This document shows, piece after piece, positions 1-5,609 of a stretch of 5,609 bases of DNA. Position numbers and translations under genes: made by a program. How positions within the stretch are numbered: position 1 is the stretch's first letter; each line of letters starts with the position of its first letter. The stretch lies in the NCBI GenBank assembly GCA_003354225.1, contig PIVH01000491.1, forward strand, positions 1 to 5,609, in the 5' to 3' direction. The notes beneath the pieces are model-generated. The model was given only the letters and a program-made list of their open reading frames with translations. It ran no database searches and was not told the DNA's origin. Origin of the DNA: Globobulimina sp. Its lineage: Eukaryota; Foraminifera; Rotaliida.

Positions 1-161
1 GTGAAATTACTGATAAATTTATATATTGTGTTCTTTTGCAATACGTTAAATTCAGAATGTAGATATTGCAATCTTGTATTTAAGTCTTGTGGGAGACGAA
101 AATATACGCTTGGTTTTAGGTTATTGTTTGGGTTATCAATTGTGATTAATTGTGGTTTCAA
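1..161 (-). CDS. Partial open frame running off the left edge
   Basis: Downstream of RT on the same strand, one frame is open from just after the stop at 164-162 to the window edge, 53 codons plus two bases, with no ATG. Its translation has a protein-like composition, for example SVYFRLPQDLNTRLQYLHSE. The opposite-strand reading of the same bases is rich in Cys, Phe, Leu and Tyr, as expected of an antisense shadow. It could be an exon, or the 5' part, of the tyrosine recombinase expected after RT in a DIRS element, or an unrelated gene. No catalytic residue is visible in so short a piece and no clear acceptor sits at its start, so chance openness cannot be excluded. Confidence 0.3.
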   Translation of the reverse strand, partial: MKPQLITIDNPNNNLKPSVYFRLPQDLNTRLQYLHSEFNVLQKNTIYKFISNF

Positions 162-299
162 TTACCTGGTTTATTTGTATGATTTGTGTTTTATGCTTGC
201 TCAATTATTTTGGCAAGGTGCTAGGTATTAAGTAAGTGAAGTAAGTTGACAATTTTATTAAGTCGACAATTAAATGTTTGTTATATCACTCAAATTAAA
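162..299 (-). other. Non-coding gap after RT
   Basis: All minus-strand frames carry stops here. It holds an AATAAA on the minus strand (259-254), about 40 nt after the RT stop, which could serve as a polyadenylation signal, though such hexamers are common in A/T-rich DNA. A pyrimidine-rich tract ending in CTAG on the minus strand (about 247-220) looks like a splice acceptor but leads only into short frames. Small direct repeats are present: GACAATT at 248-254 and 265-271, and two AGTAAGT-like units at 230-247. Confidence 0.35.
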
Positions 300-2134
300 T
301 TAAAATAGACATTGATTATTCATATAAAAAGGATATTTATTCAATTCACGATATTTTAATGGTTTTTTAAGCCATTCAACAAATTTTAAATATTCAACAC
401 GATCTCGTCCATAAAATTGATTTGCATTAAAGTCGAATTTAAAATTAGTATAATATTTGGGAGTAATTTCCCTAAATTTCAGCGAGAATAAATCACAATA
501 ATTGTTAAATTTTACCATATCATATCTCGATAAGGCATCTGGTAATGTATTAAATGCAGAAGAAACCCATTCTAATCTGCAAAATATTCGATATTCAATT
601 AATAAAATACATAATTCATATACGAACATCATAAGTGTATATTTTGGTGACCATTTACGACACATTGCGTAGTAACAAGCAATGTTATCAATATATAATA
701 ATAATACTTTGCCTGTTAACGAATATTTATATGATTCAATCAATGATAAAACACAATGGGCTTCTTTTAAATTAATGTGTTTTGACATCATTTCATTTTT
801 AAATTTATATTTCGCGCAAATATCATTCACAACAAAGCCTGCTCCAATTTTACAAGCATCAGTCGCTGCATATACATTAATTGAAGGGGTATTAATTATA
901 AATTGCATAGGCACCGACCTAATATATTCGGCATATTTTAACCAAAATTTAAAGTCATTCACAATCGATAAAGGTAACACAATATACTCTGTTTTTTTTA
1001 TGTTACCATTTCTAATGTTTTTATAAATATAATATATAGAATTGTATACTAAGGATTTTGTACATTTATTGAGCTGCGACCAATGCATTATTTTACCACA
1101 TAAAGATTCTAAGGCTTCACCTGAGACAACGCGATAATTAATAACTAAATGAATAAATTTACGTAATCGATTAAAGGCTTTATCAGGGATAGAAATTATA
1201 TTTTTATCTAAATCCCATAACAACCCATAAAGCACTGCATTTGTACAATTATGTATTGATTTTTTATGAGAAATATCAACATTAAGTTCATTCATTAAAT
1301 TATCGAATTCATTTTCAAGTATATCAACATCTTGTTTTGTGACACCGGCTAACACAAAATCGTCAATATGAACAAGTGTATTGCCCATTAAATGTGGATA
1401 TTTGCCTTTTAATTTGCAATTATTAAGGATCCAAATTAAGAGTGTTGCAAACCACTGGGAATTAGACGGTGCCGTCCTGACACCATATGGCTGCTTTCTA
1501 TCACGGAAACGAAGCCCGAATAATGAATATCCGATAAAGTCCGCATCCTTTTGAGGTAATGGGACTTGTCTGAAAAAATCGGATAAATCTCGCAATGCAA
1601 AATAATTCTTATTTATTAATAATTTAATATATTGGATCATATTTGGAAGTTCTCTCATTTTACAGCAATCCTTCCTGATCCATTGATTTATACTCGTTTT
1701 ATTTTTATCGTGGTATGAACCATTACGTATTACTCTCACTTTTGTATAAAAACCGTTTCCGTCTTTCTTTGGAACACCAAATATCATACAATAATACTTA
1801 GCGTCTTTATTAATTGGCTCAATTTGGCCATTTTTACATTCATCTGATAATTTATCAATAAATGCAATAACTTCATTTACCGAATTACAAATATTTTTAA
1901 TTTTTGTTGATAAATTTATGGGTTTTGAAGGTTTGCCATTTTTATCAATTTGGCCATCTGTTTTTAGAAACAATGGAAATCCATTTTCAATATATTTGAT
2001 TTCTAATTTGCTGTTTTCTTTTGATTTTAAATATCTTTTAAACGCTTTAATATTTAATTTATTTTTAAATTTTGATCCTTCTGAGTGTAATATTTGTAAT
2101 TTTTTTACTTTTTTTGCGATTTCTGGGGATATTG
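300..2134 (-). CDS. Reverse transcriptase-RNase H (DIRS-like Pol)
   Basis: RNA-dependent DNA polymerase with RNase H that would copy the element RNA into DNA. Counting residue 1 at the TTG codon at 1973, the domains are: FGVPKKDG at 65-72; motif A, RDLSDFFRQVPL, with catalytic D129; motif B, QPYGVRTAPS, at 161-170; motif C, HIDD, with D204/D205; a thumb segment with GEALESLCGK near 285-294; RNase H with D372 (ATDA), E404 (INLKEA), D429 (YIDN) and D479 (PDALSR). About 75 residues follow RNase H without a recognised domain. No ATG lies near the 5' end. The frame stays open back to the stop at 2141-2139, and the extra stretch ends in an NGFPLF segment reminiscent of the region before RT in DIRS elements. 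This piece is therefore more likely a 3' exon, starting near 2134, than a separate gene. The odd point is His for Tyr in YxDD. RT-RNase H is certain; the DIRS assignment is probable. Confidence 0.9.
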
Positions 2135-2364
2135 CTGATTATGAAACTAATTAAGAAATGTTCTACAAATTTAAACCAACATCACAACGACAACAGGTAT
2201 TATTTGTATACATATCACAAATGTAAACAATTAATACATAAACATATAACTCAAGTGTTATAAACTTAGATCAATAGCTGACTAAGAATACGATTTAAAT
2301 TCTAGTTTTATCAATAAATTAATTAAATAAAATGATGTATTTTTAATTTTAGTTATTTAAAAAC
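2135..2364 (-). other. Candidate intron between Gag-like and RT pieces
   Basis: The Gag-like frame ends just after its last zinc ligands with codons GGA GGT TTT TAA. A donor GAG|GTTTTT falls within GGT, leaving one base of a codon. On the other side, an acceptor in TTTCATAATCAG ends at 2135 and leaves two bases, giving GCA (Ala) at the junction and reading directly into the RT frame. A second acceptor, CCCCAG, ending at 2123, has the same phase and would drop four residues. The 230-nt segment has no long minus-strand frame and is A/T-rich. The donor is not a perfect GTAAGT and the pyrimidine tract is modest. Alternatives are separate translation of RT or a mutational break. Confidence 0.45.
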
Positions 2365-3312
2365 CTCCACATTGACAAAGAGGATGATCAGCATTAATAT
2401 GAACAATACATTTATGTGCTTTTGGACATGGAATTGGGCCGTTTTGTTTATAACATTCACCAAAGGCATTATACGGCGCACATTGACGATCTCTAATATC
2501 ATAATGGCGACCAGTCCCAGTTAAAATATGTTTAATTTTATAATATGCATCATTTATCAAATTAGGTTTTTTGTTTTGAAAGTTATTATTTTGTCTGTAA
2601 TTATTTGTATTCTGATTATTATAATTTGATTTATTATTCCTTTGATTATTGTAATTTCTTTTGTTATTATATGAATTTCTATTATTTTTATCGCGATTAT
2701 ACTGATTTGCTTTTAATTTATCAAAATATTGTTTGACTTTATTTTTATTATTGTCATTATTTTTAATTTGAATAAATGAGTTATCTTTATTTGCTTCATC
2801 GGACTTATAATTTGAAAATTTATTTTGTAAAAATGAATCCAGCGACACCTTACTTTTTCTATTTTGATTGTTATTCATATAATTATTTGTAAATATGCTA
2901 TAAAAAGATTGATCCTTCAAAAGCGCTGCACGCATTCCATTATTTGACCAAATATAAAATAATTGAGGAACAAATAAATTATCTTTGATTGATGGCAAAA
3001 TAACATCTAATAATTTTGATAAATCACATCTTTTGTAATCTAACCAAACACGAATTAAACGATGCAAATCCACTTCATCATCATTCTCTGGTTTTATTTT
3101 ATTTAATTTTGTTTCCATTTCCATCATAAAATTAAGGATAAATTTAATAGATTTATGAAAATTCCATTTTGATTTAAATATAGATTTTATTTCCTTTGAA
3201 TAATTATTATGTGATAATTTATCCTCAATTATCAAATATTTATTGATTTGATACATTAATGAAATAAAAGACAAATCTTCTTCAACTGTGCCAGAAATAA
3301 ATAAAATCAAAT
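2357..3312 (-). CDS. Gag-like protein with C-terminal zinc-binding module
   Basis: Likely the nucleocapsid-type protein that binds element RNA. Counting residue 1 at the TTG codon at 3310, residues 1-145 are a mixed helical-looking region. Residues 184-248 are dominated by Asn with Lys, Arg, Gln and Tyr, a basic low-complexity linker. Residues 277-314 form a Cys/His module: C277, C286, C295, H299, C301, H304, H309 and C314, with the spacing C-x8-C-x8-C-x3-H-x-C and a final HP-x3-C. This resembles the module before RT in many DIRS-like elements, here with H304 where a second Cys of a CxxC is more usual. The start is not a real one: there is no ATG near 3310 and the frame is open back to 3415, so this looks like an internal exon, with acceptors after TTAG at 3313 or AAG at 3415. 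The frame stops at 2357, but splicing may leave it at 2365 to join RT. Confidence 0.7.
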
Positions 3313-3492
3313 CTAATTTGATTGAAATTAATATTTTATCATTTGTGTTAGTTTTTAAATTGGCAGAATTTGCAGGCGAATAAATTAAAGTTAATAAATT
3401 GTGATTAAGTGGGCCTTATTTCAATACATTAATTGGATACATTATATTATTAAATTTAACATATAAAAAATAAAAAAAATTTTAAAATTTTA

Positions 3493-3526
3493 TTTGATTG
3501 TTTGACAACATTTTGATTGTTTGACA
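3493..3526. repeat. 15-bp direct repeat, two copies 19 bp apart
   Basis: TTTGATTGTTTGACA occurs exactly at 3493-3507 and 3512-3526. It lies between the ORF2 start piece and the Gag-like piece, within the candidate intron. Its function is unknown; a small tandem duplication is the simplest explanation. Confidence 0.7.
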
Positions 3527-3536
3527 TTATGTGATG

Positions 3537-3622
3537 TTGGTATTTACAAATTAAACAAACACAAAACTATTAATTTACGAAATATTGTACATAAACTTGG
3601 AGGGTCACACCAAGAATACCAA
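3537..3622. repeat. Nested inverted repeats inside candidate intron
   Basis: Outer arms are TTGGTATT (3537-3544) and AATACCAA (3615-3622). The inner arms CTTGG (3596-3600) and CCAAG (3610-3614), with a 9-base loop, sit directly inside the right outer arm. They could fold as a branched hairpin in RNA. The outer loop is about 70 bases, so the pairing is only suggestive. Confidence 0.4.
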
Positions 3623-3707
3623 TAAAAGTAAGACAATAAAAGTCAAGTAAATGTCAAAAAGTTTCGAAAAAAAATAATATAGAAAAAGGAAATTAATATA
3701 AATATAC

Positions 3708-3834
3708 CGTGTAATTCTTGTACGATATCTCTATTCGTTAAACGTTTACCATCCAAACCTGCTCTTTGATTCATTAAATTATTAATAACATTTATTTCTT
3801 TACTTTTTAATTTATTAATTGTTAAATCAACCAT
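3708..3834 (-). CDS. Start of ORF2 (putative 5' exon of Gag-Pol)
   Basis: A short frame beginning with ATG at 3834-3832. It gives 42 residues with balanced composition, including MNQRAGLDGKRLTNRDIVQE. After position 3708 the same frame becomes hydrophobic A/T-rich sequence and ends at 3643. The ATG lies inside the last codons of ORF1, overlapping it by 13 nt in the -1 frame, and is preceded directly in its own frame by two TAA codons. It is therefore a genuine frame start. The base after ATG is G, but position -3 is T, so the context is mediocre. With two phase-1 introns it would join the Gag-like and RT pieces into 970 codons including the stop. No domain is recognised. It could instead be a tail of ORF1 separated by an indel, but the tandem stops argue against that. 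Confidence 0.5.
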
Positions 3835-5276
3835 TTATTAATTGCTTCTTCTTTTCTTTTTTTATCAATTGCTGCACAAATAAGGTTATTACGATTAACT
3901 GAAATTAATTGATTAAAACAAGTTTGATTTGGATCATATTCAAATGACGATTTATTTGCATAATTAATTTTATCCATTTTATTTTTTAATTCATTAAATT
4001 TGGTATGTACACATTGATCGAAATGATTTTTCATGACATCTAAATCTGATTTAGTTATATTTTGATTATTTTTATTGAATCTTAGTCTTTTAATTGGAGG
4101 TTGATCACCGGTCTCAACAATATCATCAAATATACCATCGCTAACTGACCTTTTTTTGGGGGAAAATTTATTAATTAATGATAATGGGAATTTGCGACCA
4201 GTTAAAACCAATTTATATTTCCGTAAATTAATAATCACACCATCTGAACTAATTATCTTTGTTTTATACAATTTAGAATTTATCGATGGTTTAATTCTAT
4301 TAATATTTGATATTAATTTTAAATGTTCTTTTTCTTTGGCAATAATTGCAATATATTTGATAACCGGATCATTTTTAGGGAGATTAATATCAAAATCAAA
4401 TAAATTAATATTAGCAACAATTGCTACCAATAATACTTTCCGTTTGATCTGAGAATCATTAATGAAAATATTTTCAGATTCATATCTCACGGAAACACAA
4501 AAATTATCAAAATTAGCATCCAGCGGTGATTTAGGATCATTTTCAGATAAAATGTCATCAAATAACTCATCAGATTTTTTCTCAGTTTTATTTTTATTTT
4601 GATTTGAATCAGATTTAGAATTAAATGAAAATTGATCATTATTAGTATCAAATATCTTTGTCATTCCTGATATATTTTCATCAAGAAAATCAGCATCATT
4701 TTCATCTTCATTATTAACCTCATCTTGGGAGTGAGCTATATTTGTATTAACATTGGAGTCAGTATCATTTGTATTTGATGCCAAGTCATCTAAATATTTA
4801 ATACAATTAAATGAATATATTTCGTGATATTTATCAAATTCTGCTTTATATTTTTTAGTTTTATATCCAATTAATTTATCAACAGTTATTTCTTTACATA
4901 CTAATCTGACTAAATCTGGCAATGATTGATGCTCATTCATATAATAAGTGCGACTATGTAATACATTGAGAAATAATTTAAGCGAATCAAGGATTGATCT
5001 CTTTGATTGAGGGACAAAAAATATATTATTCTCCGGAATTTGAAGATATTTAATCAATAAACATATTTCAATTTGATTTAAATAATTTACCTCATCATTT
5101 ACAGATTTTTTAAGGGAGTTCTTACGAAATGAAACAACCCAAATATCATCATTTAATTCAGATATATCCTCTGCATAACTTTCATAAATTGATTCAATAT
5201 TTATTTTTTTATATTGTATACATGGTTGTTTTGTTAAATTTGTGTCTTGTGAATTGAATGCTGTTTCACTTGACAT
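3822..5276 (-). CDS. ORF1, uncharacterised 484-residue protein
   Basis: An intact frame from ATG at 5276-5274, with an in-frame TAA upstream at 5297-5295, to the stop at 3824-3822. I do not recognise the family. Visible parts: an N-terminal region (1-160) of mixed composition that could be folded; an Asp/Glu/Asn/Ser-rich low-complexity stretch (about 162-256); a more hydrophobic, beta-looking region (about 260-365) including VLLVAIVANINLFDFDINL; basic patches SPKKR (372-376) and PPIKRLR (393-399) that could act as nuclear localisation signals; and a charged C-terminus. No signal peptide, membrane span, protease triad, zinc finger or recombinase motif is evident. Its place immediately before the Gag-Pol frame, with a 13-nt overlap, suggests it is the first ORF of the element and translated from the same RNA. 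A structural or nuclear-targeting role would be a guess. The start lies in a short CAAT repeat with T at -3. Confidence 0.7.
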   Translation of the reverse strand: MSSETAFNSQDTNLTKQPCIQYKKINIESIYESYAEDISELNDDIWVVSFRKNSLKKSVNDEVNYLNQIEICLLIKYLQIPENNIFFVPQSKRSILDSLKLFLNVLHSRTYYMNEHQSLPDLVRLVCKEITVDKLIGYKTKKYKAEFDKYHEIYSFNCIKYLDDLASNTNDTDSNVNTNIAHSQDEVNNEDENDADFLDENISGMTKIFDTNNDQFSFNSKSDSNQNKNKTEKKSDELFDDILSENDPKSPLDANFDNFCVSVRYESENIFINDSQIKRKVLLVAIVANINLFDFDINLPKNDPVIKYIAIIAKEKEHLKLISNINRIKPSINSKLYKTKIISSDGVIINLRKYKLVLTGRKFPLSLINKFSPKKRSVSDGIFDDIVETGDQPPIKRLRFNKNNQNITKSDLDVMKNHFDQCVHTKFNELKNKMDKINYANKSSFEYDPNQTCFNQLISVNRNNLICAAIDKKRKEEAINKWLI

Positions 5277-5290
5277 TGATTGATTGATTG
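5275..5290. repeat. (ATTG)4 microsatellite at the ORF1 start
   Basis: Four ATTG units (CAAT on the coding strand) run directly into the ORF1 ATG. Length changes here would alter only the immediate leader and not the reading frame. Confidence 0.6.
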
Positions 5291-5327
5291 ATGTTTAATT
5301 TTTAAATTTTGATTTAAGAATATTGCG

Positions 5328-5452
5328 ACGATAATACTTGATATCGTAACTTTTTCGTTTTTGCAAGAATTGAAAGTTGCAGCAATTCGGCTAATTAGAG
5401 AAGTGAAAACGAAAAAGTTTGTTGAAGCTCAGAAAACCTTACACTTCAACAA
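5328..5452. repeat. Cluster of adjacent inverted repeats upstream of ORF1
   Basis: Three hairpin-capable inverted repeats abut each other. The first is ACGATA (5328-5333) with TATCGT (5342-5347). The second is the 14-bp perfect pair AACTTTTTCGTTTT (5348-5361) and AAAACGAAAAAGTT (5406-5419), enclosing an inner pair GAATTG (5367-5372) and CAATTC (5383-5388). The third is TTGTTGAAG (5419-5427) with CTTCAACAA (5444-5452). It lies 52 bases before the ORF1 start in the presumed leader or terminal region. It may be an RNA structure, a recombination or terminal feature of the element, or the edge of a small foldback insertion. Confidence 0.65.
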
Positions 5453-5480
5453 CTAACACACACACATAATATCAAAATAA

Positions 5481-5493
5481 GCAGAAATTCTGC
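5481..5493. repeat. Short palindrome GCAGAA-A-TTCTGC
   Basis: Two perfect 6-bp arms around a single A, about 30 bases beyond the hairpin cluster. It could be a protein-binding or recombination site, but a 6-bp arm can occur by chance. Confidence 0.3.
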
Positions 5494-5609
5494 GTTACAC
5501 TTGAATTTATGACGTATTAAAAATCCAAATGTTGCAAATATTAAATGTAACAGATCATATTGGACAGAAACATATGGCATAAAAAAGAATGATGAGATAT
5601 CATTTGAGC

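Larger units (their letters stand above)
3313..3707 (-). other. Candidate intron upstream of the Gag-like piece
   Basis: The short ORF2 frame reads sensibly as far as the His codon at 3711-3709, then turns into Ile/Phe-rich sequence typical of translated T-rich intron and stops at 3643. A donor CACG|GTATAT at 3707 leaves one base. The acceptor AAATTAG ending at 3313 leaves two bases and makes GAT (Asp), entering the Gag-like frame. An alternative acceptor ending at 3415 (ATAAG) has the same phase and would add 34 residues. The segment contains no protein-like frame beyond that possible extension. It holds a 15-bp direct repeat and nested inverted repeats, listed separately. Splicing is inferred only from phase and composition. 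Confidence 0.45.
300..5276 (-). mobile_element. DIRS-like retrotransposon body (ORF1, Gag-like, RT-RNase H)
   Basis: Consecutive minus-strand open frames encode an unknown ORF1, a Gag-like protein with a C-terminal Cys/His module, and a reverse transcriptase fused to RNase H. This order is that of a retrotransposon. The RT thumb and RNase H motifs resemble DIRS-type elements. I see no aspartic protease motif, no DDE integrase and no long terminal direct repeats, so Ty3/gypsy or copia is less likely. No tyrosine recombinase is visible, but the window ends only 300 bases past the RT stop. The true termini are not identified: the coordinates mark the coding body only. Long frames are intact, with no stop inside recognised domains, so the copy looks young or under constraint. 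Confidence 0.75.
5277..5609. other. Non-coding region upstream of ORF1
   Basis: No convincing coding frame on either strand. It should contain the ORF1 leader and perhaps the promoter and 5' terminus of the element. It holds the CAAT microsatellite, the hairpin cluster at 5328-5452, a short CA run (about 5456-5464) and the palindrome at 5481-5493. I see no diagnostic TATA box among the many A/T-rich stretches, and no copy of sequence from the left end of the window that would mark a terminal repeat. Confidence 0.4.

Noticed and set aside
1-231. Plus-strand frame starting with GTG, 76 codons
   Set aside because: GTG start at the window edge, Cys/Phe/Leu-rich; the minus-strand reading of 161-1 looks more protein-like.
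682-1026. Plus-strand open frame of 114 codons
   Set aside because: Lies wholly antisense to the RNase H and thumb region, whose motifs are clear on the minus strand; no domain of its own.
1918-2263. Overlapping plus-strand open frames
   Set aside because: Antisense to the 5' part of the RT piece and the candidate intron; Phe/Leu/Ile-rich translation as expected of A/T-rich shadow.
3501-3530. TTGACA boxes resembling a bacterial -35 element
   Set aside because: Part of a short direct repeat in A/T-rich DNA; the window is eukaryotic in character and no matching -10 context or bacterial gene is present.
3790-3860. Programmed -1 frameshift joining ORF1 to ORF2
   Set aside because: A run of seven A (in the Lys/Arg codons near the ORF1 end) looked slippery, but the -1 frame meets TAA TAA just before the ORF2 ATG, so a shift there would terminate.
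4156-4452. Plus-strand open frame of 98 codons
   Set aside because: Antisense to ORF1; hydrophobic composition is a by-product of the complementary codons.
2357-5276. Aspartic protease of Ty3/gypsy type
   Set aside because: No D[TS]G motif in a suitable context; LTGTG and SSDG strings in the Gag-like piece and ORF1 lack the surrounding protease pattern.
1-5609. LTRs, tRNA primer-binding site, CRISPR array, tRNA or rRNA gene
   Set aside because: No long direct repeat between the two ends, no evident primer-binding site, no regularly spaced repeats, and no cloverleaf or rRNA-like sequence was seen by eye.

Overview
The window is strongly A+T-rich (roughly three quarters A/T by eye). It carries the body of a eukaryotic retroelement read on the minus strand. 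Eukaryotic origin is suggested by a retrotransposon-type reverse transcriptase with a fused RNase H, an Asn-rich low-complexity Gag-like segment, and reading-frame breaks that GT-AG introns would repair exactly. The host taxon cannot be named from the sequence.

Layout in the direction of transcription (high to low coordinates). Positions 5609-5277 are non-coding, with a tight run of adjacent inverted repeats at 5328-5452. Positions 5276-3822 hold ORF1, an intact 484-residue protein that I do not recognise, with an acidic middle and two basic patches. ORF2 begins at an ATG (3834) that overlaps the end of ORF1 by 13 nt in another frame. Its pieces lie in three frames: a short 5' piece (3834-3708), a Gag-like piece ending in a Cys/His zinc-binding module (about 3312-2357), and a reverse transcriptase-RNase H piece (about 2134-300). 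Two candidate phase-1 introns (about 3707-3313 and 2364-2135) would join these into one open frame of about 969 residues. Positions 299-162 are non-coding. A short open frame at 161-1 runs off the left edge and may be the start of the next gene.

The RT-RNase H module and the zinc module most resemble DIRS-type (tyrosine-recombinase) retrotransposons. The features behind this are the INLKEA RNase H segment, the PDALSR end, the thumb segment with GEALESLCGK, and the C..YN.G.C / H.C / HP...C zinc pattern. No DTG/DSG aspartic protease, no DDE integrase and no LTR direct repeats are visible, which fits DIRS better than Ty3/gypsy. The tyrosine recombinase that would confirm DIRS is also not visible; if present it would lie beyond position 1. 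The family call is therefore probable, not proven.

Most notable points: the catalytic YxDD box reads HIDD; the ORF1/ORF2 overlap has tandem stops just before the ORF2 ATG, which suggests reinitiation rather than frameshifting; the element seems to carry introns; and a cluster of hairpins sits upstream of ORF1.
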